From: CAUPWF01 sp044425815
GTDB taxonomy: Bacteria > Bacillota > Clostridia > Lachnospirales > Lachnospiraceae
Length of the DNA stretch: 64,000 bases
Assembly: GCA_044425815.1 (NCBI GenBank)
Contig: JAWXVA010000003.1
Span: 18,354 to 82,353, forward strand
Reading direction: 5' to 3'
A program made the translations under genes and the position numbers. The notes beneath the pieces were generated by a model. The model ran no database searches and was not told the DNA's origin. It saw nothing but the letters and a program-made list of their open reading frames with translations. Of the stretch, positions 8,705 to 18,215 are shown in pieces. Position 1 is the stretch's first letter. The number at the start of each line of letters is the position of its first letter.

Positions 8705-9284
8705 TTCCAGCACCTCCTAACGTATCATTAAAATAAGTAATTCCTGCATTTACGCCATTTGTTACTGCTGTACTAGTAATTGTTGCTCCGCTTAGTGCAT
8801 CAATTTGATTTTCACTAGTAGATCCTGTTTTTGTCACTTCAAAACTCTCTACTGATTTATCAGCAAATTGATCTTTGAAATCTGGAGTAGATGCATTCAT
8901 TCCTAGTCCTGCTGTCTCTGATAATGTAAGGAATGAAATTCCATTTATCGTTCCATCATTGCAAATTCCCATAGTAAAGGTCAGCGAACCACCGTAAGCT
9001 TCATTATTTGTCACCGTAATTACATATCCTAATACCTCAGTGCCATTCATAGCCACTACTACTTCATCAATTGAATTACTATCCATTTCAGCAATTACAA
9101 AACCTTCCATCGTTTCAAATGTGTCCGCAGACGCGAATACTTCTTGATAAGCTTCTTGCTTTGCACTTTCTTGTGCCGCCGCTATTGGTTCTTTTGTAAT
9201 TTCATAAACCAAGCCCAGACACATGCCTGCAATTACAGTAATTGCAGTTAAAATCAATGTGTTTTTCACAATTAAATTCTTCAT
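8697..9284 (-). CDS. rnfG: Rnf complex flavoprotein subunit RnfG
   Basis: RnfG carries a covalently bound FMN outside the membrane. The 195-residue protein has one N-terminal membrane helix (about 9-29) and an FMN-binding domain. The flavinylation motif DALSGAT is at 162-168, so Thr168 is the expected attachment site made by an ApbE transferase. ETAGLGM near 123-129 is another family motif. Its ATG overlaps the rnfD stop region by a base. No apbE gene is in this window. Confidence 0.95.
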   Translation of the reverse strand: MKNLIVKNTLILTAITVIAGMCLGLVYEITKEPIAAAQESAKQEAYQEVFASADTFETMEGFVIAEMDSNSIDEVVVAMNGTEVLGYVITVTNNEAYGGSLTFTMGICNDGTINGISFLTLSETAGLGMNASTPDFKDQFADKSVESFEVTKTGSTSENQIDALSGATITSTAVTNGVNAGITYFNDTLGGAGNE

Positions 9285-10222
9285 TATTTTTCTCCTCCTT
9301 TACCAAATGGTTTTGGGAGAGTTACACGTTCAATTAGTGGAACTAATAGATTACTAAAGATAATCGCATACGATACGCCTTCTGCGGATCCACCGAAAAT
9401 TCTAAACACACCAGTTAGCACTCCTAGGCAAATTCCGTATACTATTTGTCCACGCTTTGTAATCGGTGATGTTACGTAATCAGTAGCCATAAACCATGCA
9501 CCTAGCATAAGTCCACCACCACTTAACTGTGCACTAAGGTATTGCATATCAAACCCGTGTCCACTAAATAAAACGATAAAAATAGCAAATGTCAAAATGT
9601 ATGTACCTGGAATTCTCAAGTCTATAATCCCTAATAATATCAAGAACATCGCACCTAATACGATTGCAATCATAGATGTTTCACCTATAGTACCTGGAAT
9701 AGTTCCGATAATCAAATCGATACCATCAAAGCTAGATAACACACCATCTGCTTTAAGTTCTGCTAGTGGTGTTGCTCCTGAAAATGTGTCATAGGTAAAG
9801 TTAGTCATTCTTGCCGTAAATGAAATAAGCAAAAAGCATCTCGCCCCAAGTGCTGGGTTCATGAAATTTTGACCTAAACCTCCGAATAATTGTTTTACTA
9901 TTAAAATTGCAAAAACTCCACCGATTACTCCTATCCACCAAGGTGCAGAAGAAGGCAAGTTCAATGCTAATAATAATCCTGTTACCACAGCACTAAAGTC
10001 TGTAATTGTAATTTTTTTCTTCATCAATTTTTGATAAAGATATTCTGTTAGTACACATGTCGCCGTTGTTACAACTACTAGAATCAGTGCATTAATTCCA
10101 AAATTAAATATACCAAATATTGTTGCTGGCATTAATGCAATTACTACCATAAGCATGATATTATCCGTAGTAATTTTTGAACGAATATGTGGTGATGATG
10201 AAATATTGTAATTTTCACTCAT
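9284..10222 (-). CDS. rnfD: Rnf complex membrane flavoprotein subunit RnfD
   Basis: RnfD is the multi-helix subunit with covalent FMN. The 312-residue protein has a cytosolic N-terminus (SSSPHIRSKITTDNIM), about ten membrane helices, the pattern GGLGQNFMNPALGARCFL at 114-131 and the flavinylation motif DTFSGAT at 145-151 (Thr151). TDYVTSPIT is also present in the C-terminal half. It is 16 bases after rnfC. In the family this subunit is thought to take part in sodium or proton translocation. Confidence 0.95.
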   Translation of the reverse strand: MSENYNISSSPHIRSKITTDNIMLMVVIALMPATIFGIFNFGINALILVVVTTATCVLTEYLYQKLMKKKITITDFSAVVTGLLLALNLPSSAPWWIGVIGGVFAILIVKQLFGGLGQNFMNPALGARCFLLISFTARMTNFTYDTFSGATPLAELKADGVLSSFDGIDLIIGTIPGTIGETSMIAIVLGAMFLILLGIIDLRIPGTYILTFAIFIVLFSGHGFDMQYLSAQLSGGGLMLGAWFMATDYVTSPITKRGQIVYGICLGVLTGVFRIFGGSAEGVSYAIIFSNLLVPLIERVTLPKPFGKGGEK

Positions 10223-10238
10223 TATGATTTCCTCCCTC

Positions 10239-11558
10239 CTATTTTTTTCTACGATTCGCTAATACAATCTTACGCATAGCTCCTATAGACTGTTTCAATG
10301 GTCTCTTTGCTGGACAGACATAACTACACGATCCACATTCCACACATTCCATACCACTTGTGCTCTCGAATTTTTCTGAATCATGATGTTCTGCGTAATC
10401 AGCAAGTCTCGATGGTATAATTCTACTTGGACAGACTTCTACACAACGTCCACAATTGATACATGCACTTGGCTCATAAAGTGCTACTTCGTCTTTGCTC
10501 ATAGCTAAGATAGATGAGGAAGTTTTTGTGATAGGTGTGTCTGTTGTAAACATCGCAAATCCCATCATCGGGCCACCAGAAATCACTTTTTCTGGTTCCA
10601 CTTTAAATCCACCTGCTGCTTCAATTAATTCGTTATGGTTTGTCCCAATTAATGCCTTGAAATTTCCTGGTTCTGCAATAGCATCCCCACTTACTGTCAC
10701 AACACGTTCCATAAGCGGTTGGCCGTTCATAATTGCATTGTGAATAGCAATAATTGTTTCCACATTATCCACGACACATCCTGCATCTGCTGGAAGCATA
10801 GAAGAATTGATCGCTCTACCTGTCGTAGCATAAATCAATTGTCGTTCTGCACCTTGTGGGTACTTCGTCTTCAATGCCATCACTTTCATACGTGGCTCAT
10901 CTTTTATAAGTTCTTTTAGTTTTTCAACACAATCTGGCTTATTGTCTTCTATTCCAAAAACACCTTTTGCATTTTCGAACAGCGAAAGTATAATACGCAT
11001 GCCGCTCACTAATTCTTCTGGATACTCTAGCATCCTTCTGTAATCTGCTGTGATATATGGTTCACACTCTGCACAGTTCGCCACTACATATTCTATCTTA
11101 TCTGCTTCTTTTGGTGAAAGTTTCACATGCGTAGGAAAACCTGCGCCTCCCATACCTACAATACCTGCTGCACTAATCTCTTTGATAATAGTCTCTTTTG
11201 ACACATCTTCAATCGATTCTCTCGTTACATACTCTGATTCTTTGTATTCTTCATCATTTTCAATGATAATACAATTCACCTTTGTTCCCGTTGTGTTAAA
11301 TCTTGTCTCAATTCCTTTTACAGTTCCAGAAACCGATGAGTAAATAGGTGCTGATACAAATCCACTTGCCTCTGCAATCATCTGTCCTCGTAGTACAACA
11401 TCACCTTTTGCTACAATTGGACTAGCTGGTGCGCCAATATGTTGTGACAATGGAAATACTAAGTCCATTTTAGGCTTAATTGAAACGATCGCTTTGTCTT
11501 TTGCTAAAGATTTTCCATCATTTGGATGAATTCCACCTTTAAATGTTAAAAGTCCCAT
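10239..11558 (-). CDS. rnfC: Rnf complex NADH-binding subunit RnfC
   Basis: RnfC is the peripheral subunit where NAD+ is reduced. The 439-residue protein has the N-terminal GGIHP motif, a central nucleotide/FMN domain with GIVGMGGAGFPTHVK, the SLBB-like part, and two 4Fe-4S motifs at about 366-376 (CINCGRCVEVCP) and 405-415 (CVECGSCSYVCP). It is the first rnf gene, with an AGGAGG-like site before the ATG. Length is that of short clostridial RnfC, without the repeat-rich tail of proteobacterial forms. Confidence 0.96.
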   Translation of the reverse strand: MGLLTFKGGIHPNDGKSLAKDKAIVSIKPKMDLVFPLSQHIGAPASPIVAKGDVVLRGQMIAEASGFVSAPIYSSVSGTVKGIETRFNTTGTKVNCIIIENDEEYKESEYVTRESIEDVSKETIIKEISAAGIVGMGGAGFPTHVKLSPKEADKIEYVVANCAECEPYITADYRRMLEYPEELVSGMRIILSLFENAKGVFGIEDNKPDCVEKLKELIKDEPRMKVMALKTKYPQGAERQLIYATTGRAINSSMLPADAGCVVDNVETIIAIHNAIMNGQPLMERVVTVSGDAIAEPGNFKALIGTNHNELIEAAGGFKVEPEKVISGGPMMGFAMFTTDTPITKTSSSILAMSKDEVALYEPSACINCGRCVEVCPSRIIPSRLADYAEHHDSEKFESTSGMECVECGSCSYVCPAKRPLKQSIGAMRKIVLANRRKK

Positions 11559-11574
11559 TCTGATTCCTTCCTCC

Positions 11575-11740
11575 TTTAGTATATTCTATATTTTACTATA
11601 CTCGTATACAAAGTAAAAATCCATCAAAATTAGCGATTATTTTGTACTAATCGCAAAACATTCTGACAGATTTTTAACAATTTCTTTATATTTTGTACAA
11701 TTATATTGTACTGTTTTTGTGCACTTATTTATGAATTTTC
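11575..11740 (-). promoter_or_regulatory. pepD-rnfC intergenic region with inverted repeat and weak promoter candidates
   Basis: Between the pepD stop and rnfC there is an inverted repeat, GCGATTA (11633-11639) and TAATCGC (11648-11654) with an 8-base spacer. On the minus strand it is followed by an AT-rich run, so it may end pepD transcripts or act as an operator for rnf. Nearer rnfC, TTTACT and TAAAAT are 16 bases apart and could form a sigma-A promoter, but the match is moderate. No clear Rex box was found. Confidence 0.35.
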
Positions 11741-13180
11741 TTATTTTTCAGCTAAAATACCCAATAATAATTTCCAGATTCTTTCAGCAGAAGCAATTTC
11801 CATCTTTTCATTAGTAGAATGAATATCATTCAAGTTCGGTCCAATCGATACACAGTCCAAATCTTCGATTTTGCTAGCAAAAATACCACATTCTAATCCC
11901 GCGTGGACTGCACCTACTATTGGTTCTTTTCCTAATGTCTTTGTGTATACTTTAACAACCATTTCTCTAAGTGGTGAATCTATACGATACTGCCAGCCTG
12001 GATAATCTCCTGCTTCCGAGATACTCCCTCCCATCATTTCTATCATCGCAATGGTTCTATCTGCCAGGTGACGCTTCGCTGTTTCTACTGAACTACGTAC
12101 GTTGTAATTCATTACTAACGAATCATTCTTCATTGCAAAAATCCCCATATTTGTAGAAGTCTCTACTAATCCAGGAATCGCAGCACTCATAGCATAAATA
12201 CCATTCGGTAAATTCATCAATGCATTTAACAATATCACTTTGCTACTCGGTACAAGAACACGACTAGTTTCTACAGCTCCTTTTGTAACTGCTACATACA
12301 CATCTGGATCTGATAGCACATATTCATTCTTAATCTCTACTTCCACTTCAGCTAATTGTTTTAACATCTGTGCTTCATTTTTTTCATCCACAAGTATGCT
12401 TGCAGCCGTAAAACTAGGAATAACATTATCTGCATTTCCACCATGTACATCTGACACTTCAATCAATGAACGAACCGCATATAGCACTCTTCCCATCAAT
12501 AAATTTGCATTTCCTCTGCCTTTGTGAATCTCAGCACCAGAATGTCCTCCTAATAATCCTTTTACTGCTATGGTGTACCCAATTCCAGATACTTCTTCAA
12601 ACGAAACTGGAATATTTCCTTCTATAAATGTACCCCCTGCACAACTTGTCAAAACTTGAGTATCATCTTCGCAATCTATATTAATTAATTTTTTTCCTTG
12701 CAAAGACGATAAATCCATATCTTTTGCTCCCAATAATCCGATTTCTTCATCTACTGTAAATACAGCTTCCAATCGTGGATGCGGAATATCCTTAGAATCA
12801 AGAATAGCCAACGCCATCGCTACTGCTATTCCATCATCTCCGCCTAGAGAAGTGTCTCTCGCCCATACCCAAACTCCATCCGTTTCAAGAATTAATCCAT
12901 CGGTTTCAAAATCAAAATCACTGCCTTCCACTTTTTCACACACCATATCAAGATGTCCCTGTAATATAACGGTACCAACTTCTTCATAACCTGGTGTTGC
13001 TTCTTTCGTAATAATAATATTATTCAAATCATCTTGAATAACCGATAAGCCTCTTTCATTTGCAAAGTTTACACAATAATCACTAATTTGCTTCGTGTTT
13101 CTCGATCCATGTGGAATCTTACATAATTCTTCAAAATACATCATCGCTTGTTTTGGTTCAAATTGTCCTAATACACTCAT
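11741..13180 (-). CDS. pepD: Aminoacyl-histidine dipeptidase PepD (M20C peptidase)
   Basis: A 479-residue zinc dipeptidase that cleaves Xaa-His and other dipeptides in the cytoplasm. M20 metal-ligand motifs are in place: QGHLDMVCE near 74-82, the bridging Asp in GGDDGIAVAMAL, the catalytic DEEIGLLGA, and a C-terminal SIHSTNE. The lid region has LLGGHSGAEIHKGRGNAN, typical of PepD. Length matches the family (480-490). It is a single gene with AGGAG-type signal before the ATG, standing between the S1 operon terminator and rnf. Confidence 0.94.
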   Translation of the reverse strand: MSVLGQFEPKQAMMYFEELCKIPHGSRNTKQISDYCVNFANERGLSVIQDDLNNIIITKEATPGYEEVGTVILQGHLDMVCEKVEGSDFDFETDGLILETDGVWVWARDTSLGGDDGIAVAMALAILDSKDIPHPRLEAVFTVDEEIGLLGAKDMDLSSLQGKKLINIDCEDDTQVLTSCAGGTFIEGNIPVSFEEVSGIGYTIAVKGLLGGHSGAEIHKGRGNANLLMGRVLYAVRSLIEVSDVHGGNADNVIPSFTAASILVDEKNEAQMLKQLAEVEVEIKNEYVLSDPDVYVAVTKGAVETSRVLVPSSKVILLNALMNLPNGIYAMSAAIPGLVETSTNMGIFAMKNDSLVMNYNVRSSVETAKRHLADRTIAMIEMMGGSISEAGDYPGWQYRIDSPLREMVVKVYTKTLGKEPIVGAVHAGLECGIFASKIEDLDCVSIGPNLNDIHSTNEKMEIASAERIWKLLLGILAEK

Positions 13181-13220
13181 TATTAGTCTCTCCTTTAGTT
13201 AATATTAACCATTATATAAC

Positions 13221-13263
13221 AAAAATGCCCTAACAGTCTATATAAATATAAACTGCTAGGGCA
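13221..13263 (-). terminator. Intrinsic terminator after the S1-protein gene
   Basis: A 12-bp stem with one mismatch (TGCCCTAACAGT paired with ACTGCTAGGGCA) is followed on the minus strand by TTTTT. It lies about 40 bases past the S1-gene stop and before pepD, so it ends the RpiR-to-S1 operon. Confidence 0.8.
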
Positions 13264-13305
13264 ATAATTTTTATGTTTTTTACACAATTTTTAGTAACTT
13301 GTATT

Positions 13306-14400
13306 TTATTCTTCTGTCACTTCAACTTCTTCATATACTTCTTCTGTTTCTGGCTCTAACGCTTTCATGCTTAAGCTGATTTTCTTATCTGCTTCATTTA
13401 AATCTACAACTTTCGCTGTGATTTCTTGTCCTACAGCTAATACATCTGCTGGTTTTTCAACATGATTTCTAGAAATTTGTGATACATGAAGTAATGCGTC
13501 TACACCTGGTGCTAATTCAACAAATGCACCAAAGTCTGTCATTCTTGCAACTGTTCCTGTAACTACCTCTCCTACAGCATATGCTGAAGCAGCGTTTGCC
13601 CATGGATTTGATGCAGGGAATTTAAGGCTTAATGCAACCTTAGTATCTTTAATGTCTTTAATCAATACTGTGATTTCATCACCAATTTTGAATACATTCT
13701 TTGGATGTTCAACTCTTCCCCATGACATTTCTGAAATGTGAAGTAATCCATCAACACCGCCAAGATCGATAAACGCACCAAAATCTGTAACATTCTTAAC
13801 GATCCCTTGTACAGAATCTCCTATTTGTAATGTAGCGAATAATTCTTTTTGCTTCTCAGCTCTTTCTGCTACTAGTAATTGTCTTCTATCTCCAATTACT
13901 CTGTTTCTTCTTGGGTTGAATTCACTAATAACAAACTCAATTTCTTGACCTTGATATTTTGTTAAATCTTTCTCGTATGAATCCGAAACAAGGCTTGCTG
14001 GAATAAACACTCTAGCTTCTTCTACAACTACGCTTAATCCTCCACCTAGGATTTGTGCTACTGTTGCTTTTAATACTTCTTTGTTTTCAAATGCTTCTTT
14101 TAATCTTTCGTTACCTTTTTCTGCTGCTAATCTCTTGTAAGTCAATAATACTTGACCTTCTCCGTCATTTACTTTTAAAACTTTAACAGTCATTGAATCG
14201 CCTACAGATACCATTGCAGTAAGATCAACGTTAGAATCATTTGAATACTCGCTACGAGAGATGATACCATCTGCTTTATAACCAATGTTTAAAATGATTT
14301 CTTCTGGTTTAACATCGATTACTGTACCGTCAACTACCTCCCCATTACGAATTGTTTTAAATGACTCCTCTAACATTTGTTCAAAACTTAACTCTGACAT
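13306..14400 (-). CDS. Four-domain S1 RNA-binding protein (RpsA-like)
   Basis: A 364-residue protein from the ATG at 14400, chosen since GAGGAGG lies 9 bases upstream; an upstream in-frame ATG lacks a site. Four S1 folds follow one another, at roughly 10-80, 97-163, 183-252 and 268-338. The third and fourth are clearest (VQGIVKNVTDFGAFIDLGGVDGLLHIS and VTGTVARMTDFGAFVELAPG, here long motifs described by position). The acidic end is EVYEEVEVTEE. Firmicute S1-like proteins of this size bind mRNA but often cannot replace E. coli S1. In Clostridia it frequently follows or is fused to ispH, and here it overlaps the ispH 3' end by 20 bases. Confidence 0.9.
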   Translation of the reverse strand: MSELSFEQMLEESFKTIRNGEVVDGTVIDVKPEEIILNIGYKADGIISRSEYSNDSNVDLTAMVSVGDSMTVKVLKVNDGEGQVLLTYKRLAAEKGNERLKEAFENKEVLKATVAQILGGGLSVVVEEARVFIPASLVSDSYEKDLTKYQGQEIEFVISEFNPRRNRVIGDRRQLLVAERAEKQKELFATLQIGDSVQGIVKNVTDFGAFIDLGGVDGLLHISEMSWGRVEHPKNVFKIGDEITVLIKDIKDTKVALSLKFPASNPWANAASAYAVGEVVTGTVARMTDFGAFVELAPGVDALLHVSQISRNHVEKPADVLAVGQEITAKVVDLNEADKKISLSMKALEPETEEVYEEVEVTEE

Positions 14401-15235
14401 TAATTTGAACCTCCTCAATTATATTATTGGGCGTTGATGCCCCTGCTGTAATACCTACTGTGTCGACGGACTCTAACTGATCTATATCCAAATCTTTAAG
14501 TGTCTGTATGTAGTACGTATTGTTACATGCTTTTTTGCATATTTCAAATAGCTTTTGTGTGTTGGAGCTCTGTTTATCTCCTACTACAATCATCGCATCT
14601 ACGTCTTTCGCAATCGCTGCGGCTTCTGTTTGGCGCTCCTTTGTAGCACTACAAATTGTATTTAAAACACTTACATCATAACTCTTTTTCTCAATAATAT
14701 CAACTATATCTTTAAATTTCTTGTAATTAAATGTCGTTTGTGATACAATACTTATTTTTTGTCCATAAGAAAGGGGAATTTCTTCCACTTCTTGTACAGA
14801 TTGTACAATAAATACTGGCGTCGTCGACCACCCTACAATTCCTTGGACCTCTGGATGTGTTGGATTTCCAATTATTATCACTTGGCGTCCTTTGCTATTT
14901 TCTTCTTTTACAATTTTATGAATCTTCTTTACAAATGGGCACGTAGCCTCCACACATTCTAATTTTTTCTTTTCTAGGATATCATAAATTTCTTTTGCCA
15001 CTCCATGTGAACGTATAATAACAATTCCCTCTTCCAAAGCTTCTAGTTCTTCTTTCGTATGAAGCACTTTCACGCCTTTATTCTCAAAATCTCGAATCAC
15101 TTCTTCATTATGAATGATTGGTCCATACGTATATATTTTCTTATTTGTATTTTTATTAATTTCCTCATATACCTTATCTACAGCTCTTTTTACCCCAAAA
15201 CAAAAACCCGCCGTCTTTGCTCTTATCACTTCCAT
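14381..15235 (-). CDS. ispH: 4-hydroxy-3-methylbut-2-enyl diphosphate reductase IspH
   Basis: IspH makes IPP and DMAPP in the last step of the MEP pathway, using a 4Fe-4S cluster. The 284-residue protein has the three cluster Cys contexts: AGFCFGVKRAV near 10-20, ATCPFVKK near 97, and NTICSATKERQ near 193. Other family motifs are IIHNEEVI, GNPTHPEVQG, and the end GITAGASTPN. Its start is next to the cmk stop. The last 20 bases overlap the S1 gene start and contain its ribosome site. Clostridia often have IspH and S1 as one chain; here they are separate. Confidence 0.96.
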   Translation of the reverse strand: MEVIRAKTAGFCFGVKRAVDKVYEEINKNTNKKIYTYGPIIHNEEVIRDFENKGVKVLHTKEELEALEEGIVIIRSHGVAKEIYDILEKKKLECVEATCPFVKKIHKIVKEENSKGRQVIIIGNPTHPEVQGIVGWSTTPVFIVQSVQEVEEIPLSYGQKISIVSQTTFNYKKFKDIVDIIEKKSYDVSVLNTICSATKERQTEAAAIAKDVDAMIVVGDKQSSNTQKLFEICKKACNNTYYIQTLKDLDIDQLESVDTVGITAGASTPNNIIEEVQINVRVKF

Positions 15236-15892
15236 CTATTTACACGCCTCCAAGATTGTATTCACAACTTCATCTATCGTCATATCAGAAGAATCCACTA
15301 GAATTGCATCATTTGCTTGCTTTAATGGTGCAATTTCACGATTCATATCTCTGTCGTCTCTTTCTGCAATGTCTTCTGCTATTTCTCCTAATTTACAATC
15401 AATTCCTTTTTGTGTCAATTCTTTGTATCTTCTATTTGCTCTTGCTTCCACACTAGCTGTTAAATAAATTTTAACATCTGCATTTGGTAGAATATGTGTC
15501 CCTATATCTCTTCCATCCATAACAACATCGTATTCTTTTGCAAGATTTTTCTGCAACTCCAACAAATGTGCTCGCACAGCTGGAATCGTTGCTATCTTAG
15601 ATGCCATATTCCCTACAATTTCTTCACGTAATTTCGCTGTAATATTCACCCCATTTAGAACGACTTGTTGCGCCCCATCTCGATACATTATTTTCACATC
15701 CGCTTCACTACAATATGCTTTAATTTTTTCTTCTTCCTGTGCCTCAAGTCCTTTTTCTATAAAAAAAACAGACATCGCACGATACATCGCGCCTGTATCT
15801 ACATATATAAATCCTTTTTCCTTCGCCACCAATTTTGCAATGGTACTCTTCCCTGCACTGGCAGGTCCATCTATCGCTATATTATATCCCAT
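15236..15892 (-). CDS. cmk: Cytidylate kinase
   Basis: Cmk phosphorylates CMP and dCMP. The 218-residue protein has the P-loop DGPASAGKSTIAK at 8-20, YVDTGAMYRA near 30-39, the DGRDIGT motif near 126-132, and the arginine-rich lid with EARANRRYKEL. Length is typical. The stop touches the ispH start with no gap, so the genes are co-transcribed. The pair cmk-ispH-S1 is a conserved clostridial group. Confidence 0.96.
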   Translation of the reverse strand: MGYNIAIDGPASAGKSTIAKLVAKEKGFIYVDTGAMYRAMSVFFIEKGLEAQEEEKIKAYCSEADVKIMYRDGAQQVVLNGVNITAKLREEIVGNMASKIATIPAVRAHLLELQKNLAKEYDVVMDGRDIGTHILPNADVKIYLTASVEARANRRYKELTQKGIDCKLGEIAEDIAERDDRDMNREIAPLKQANDAILVDSSDMTIDEVVNTILEACK

Positions 15893-15915
15893 AACATCTC
15901 CTTATTATTAATTTT

Positions 15916-15960
15916 GTTTCTTCTATATCAGTTTCTTCTATATCAGTTTCTTCTATATAC
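15916..15960. repeat. 15-bp tandem repeat, three copies
   Basis: The unit GTTTCTTCTATATCA occurs three times head to tail, with the last copy differing in its final two bases. It lies between the flavoprotein gene and cmk and covers the last codons and stop of the flavoprotein gene. Copy number could vary by slippage. No function is evident. Confidence 0.85.
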
Positions 15961-17179
15961 TAATAGCCGCTAAATACGCTGTAGACCAAGCTATCTGTAA
16001 GTTGAAGCCACCTGTCACTGCATCTAGGTCCAATACTTCACCTATATAATATACACCACTCACTTTTTTTGACTCCATCGTAGATGGGTTTATTTCCGAT
16101 ACTTTCACCCCACCTTTAGTGATAATCGCTTCCCTAAAGCTTCTTGTACCCGTAAGCTCCATCGTAAAGTTCTTAATTAATCGCGCAAATTTTTGACGCT
16201 CCTCTTTGGAAATTTCATTCACTTTTTTCTCGTTATCAATACCACTAAGTTCTAGCATAATAGGTAATAATTTAGCTGGAAATAATTTTGGTATTGCGTT
16301 CTTGAACTGCTTGTTTTTGCTTTCCTCGAAATCCCTTAGAATTCGCTTGTCTAATTGTTCTAATGTTAAGGCTGGTTTTAAATCAATGCTTAATTGTAAT
16401 GGAGTTTTATCTAATTGTTTCGCTACATAACTACTAGCACTCAGTATCAATGGACCACTGACGCCAAAATGAGTAAATAACATCTCTCCTTGTTCTTCGT
16501 ATAAAGTTTTTTTCCCATCTGTAATTTTAGCTGTTACGTTTTTAAGTGCAAGACCTTGCAGTTCTTTTGCATACCATTCTTTTACTTCGAGCGGTACAAG
16601 CGCTGGATACAACGGCGTAACCGTATGTCCCATGTTTTCAGCAAAACGATACCCATCTCCTGTCGACCCTGTCGTCTCATAACTGCAACCACCTGTGGCT
16701 ACGATACACGCATCTCCTTTGACAATATCACCATCAGATAATAAAATCTCAGAAAACATTCCATTCTCCACGCGTATATTACGCACTGCATCTTCATAAT
16801 GGATATGCACTTTCAATCGTTTCATTTCACGAATCATTCCATTGATAACATCTGAGGAATGGTCCGAAACTGGAAAAACGCGATTCCCACGTTCAATTTT
16901 TGTCCTCACCCCTAATTCTTCAAAAAAATCAATCACTTGATCATTGGTAAAGCTATAAAATCCGCTGTATAAAAATTTAGCATTTGTGACAACCGAAGAA
17001 AATAACACTTCCATATCACTCGCATTTGTAATATTGCAGCGCCCTTTCCCTGTAATAAATAATTTCTTTCCTAGTTTTTCATTTTTTTCAAACAAATGAA
17101 CTTCATGTCCATTTCTAGCTGCAATTATAGATGCTAGCATCCCTGCTGCACCTCCGCCTATAATCAATACTTTACTCAT
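15953..17179 (-). CDS. BaiN/RdsA-family FAD-dependent oxidoreductase (HI0933-like)
   Basis: A flavoprotein of about 408 residues from the ATG at 17179, chosen because GAGGAAG lies 6 bases before it and it overlaps the RpiR stop by ATGAGTAA. It has an N-terminal Rossmann motif VLIIGGGAAGMLASI, GKGRCNITN near 45-53, the second GG-type motif VATGGCSYETTGSTGDGY, and the C-terminal GGFNLQIAWSTAYLAA. Members are annotated as BaiN-like or aminoacetone-oxidase-like; physiological substrates are unclear. The gene is common in Clostridia next to cmk and ispH. Tandem repeats overlap its stop. Confidence 0.88.
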   Translation of the reverse strand: MSKVLIIGGGAAGMLASIIAARNGHEVHLFEKNEKLGKKLFITGKGRCNITNASDMEVLFSSVVTNAKFLYSGFYSFTNDQVIDFFEELGVRTKIERGNRVFPVSDHSSDVINGMIREMKRLKVHIHYEDAVRNIRVENGMFSEILLSDGDIVKGDACIVATGGCSYETTGSTGDGYRFAENMGHTVTPLYPALVPLEVKEWYAKELQGLALKNVTAKITDGKKTLYEEQGEMLFTHFGVSGPLILSASSYVAKQLDKTPLQLSIDLKPALTLEQLDKRILRDFEESKNKQFKNAIPKLFPAKLLPIMLELSGIDNEKKVNEISKEERQKFARLIKNFTMELTGTRSFREAIITKGGVKVSEINPSTMESKKVSGVYYIGEVLDLDAVTGGFNLQIAWSTAYLAAISI

Positions 17180-18104
17180 CTTGTACTTCCTCATCTTTGG
17201 CACTCATACTCACAGTATTCTGTGCATAATTCAATTCATCAGTACTATACACTTGATATTCGTCCCAGATTTCTTCTAGTTTTTCTAGTGTTTCTATCAC
17301 AGTTTCTTGATTCTCCATACATAGTGCAACCACTAATGCATTAATGATACTTAGCGGTGCAACTAACGAATCCACTATAGATGCCATATCGCTCTTAGCA
17401 ATCAAATTACACGAAGAATATAAGCACATAGGTGAATGTACACTATCTGTAAGTGTAATAACTTTTGCACTTCTATTGCTCGCAAATTCTAAAGCTTTTA
17501 ATGTACGCATTGAGTACCTTGGAAAACTGATTCCAATTATCACATCATCTTGATCAATTCGGATTAGTTGTTCGAATATCTCACTCGCACTATTTGTATT
17601 AACTGCACAAACATCATCAACAATCAGATTTAAGTAAAACGATAAAAATTGTGCTAACGGGGCACAACTACGAATCCCTACCACGTAGATTCGTTTTGCA
17701 TTCTTAATCGTGTCTACTGCCAATTGAAATGCCTCTTTATCCACTTGGTTCATTGTTATGCGAATTTTATCTATATCTGCTTGGAGCACCGTCTCTATAA
17801 TTTCCCCTTGGCCTATTCTTCCATATGCCACTTCCATGCGTTGAATCGAATTCAATCGATTACGTACCAATTCTTCCAGTGCTTTTTGAAACCCTGGATA
17901 TCCTTTGTATCCTAGTTGACTAGCAAAACGAACAACTGTCGATTCACTCACGCCTACTGTATCTCCTAATTTCGCTGCAGTCAAAAAAACGGCTTTATCG
18001 TAATTTTCTATAATGTAATTAGCCAAAGCTTTTTGCCCCTTACTAAACGAACTGAATTGACTCTCTATAACTGCTAATAATTCATTTGTATTTCGTTCTA
18101 TCAC
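17172..18104 (-). CDS. MurR/RpiR-family transcriptional regulator
   Basis: A 310-residue regulator with an N-terminal helix-turn-helix (TAAKLGDTVGVSESTVVRFASQLGY region, residues about 42-66) and a C-terminal SIS sugar-phosphate-binding domain (RIYVVGIRSCAPLAQFLSFYL, then ISFPRYSMRTLKALEFA). It starts with GTG after an AGGAGG site. It is the first gene of the operon with the flavoprotein, cmk, ispH and the S1 gene. The effector is unknown. A 12-bp palindrome ATAACTAGTTAT at 18178-18189, upstream, could be its own operator. Confidence 0.88.
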   Translation of the reverse strand: MIERNTNELLAVIESQFSSFSKGQKALANYIIENYDKAVFLTAAKLGDTVGVSESTVVRFASQLGYKGYPGFQKALEELVRNRLNSIQRMEVAYGRIGQGEIIETVLQADIDKIRITMNQVDKEAFQLAVDTIKNAKRIYVVGIRSCAPLAQFLSFYLNLIVDDVCAVNTNSASEIFEQLIRIDQDDVIIGISFPRYSMRTLKALEFASNRSAKVITLTDSVHSPMCLYSSCNLIAKSDMASIVDSLVAPLSIINALVVALCMENQETVIETLEKLEEIWDEYQVYSTDELNYAQNTVSMSAKDEEVQDE

Positions 18105-18215
18105 AATTGCCTCCTAGATAAATGATTAATGTAATTAATATAACATATTTTTTTATCCTTTACATCTTTTAAATAGTATAACTAGTTATTTAATAAACAT
18201 TTAATCACTACAGAC

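Noticed and set aside
11633..11654. A Rex (redox) operator before rnf
   Set aside because: The GCGATTA/TAATCGC repeat does not match the TTGTTAA/TTAACAA form of Rex sites.
15916..15960. The three 15-bp units as a CRISPR array
   Set aside because: The copies are directly adjacent with no spacers, so it is a simple tandem repeat.
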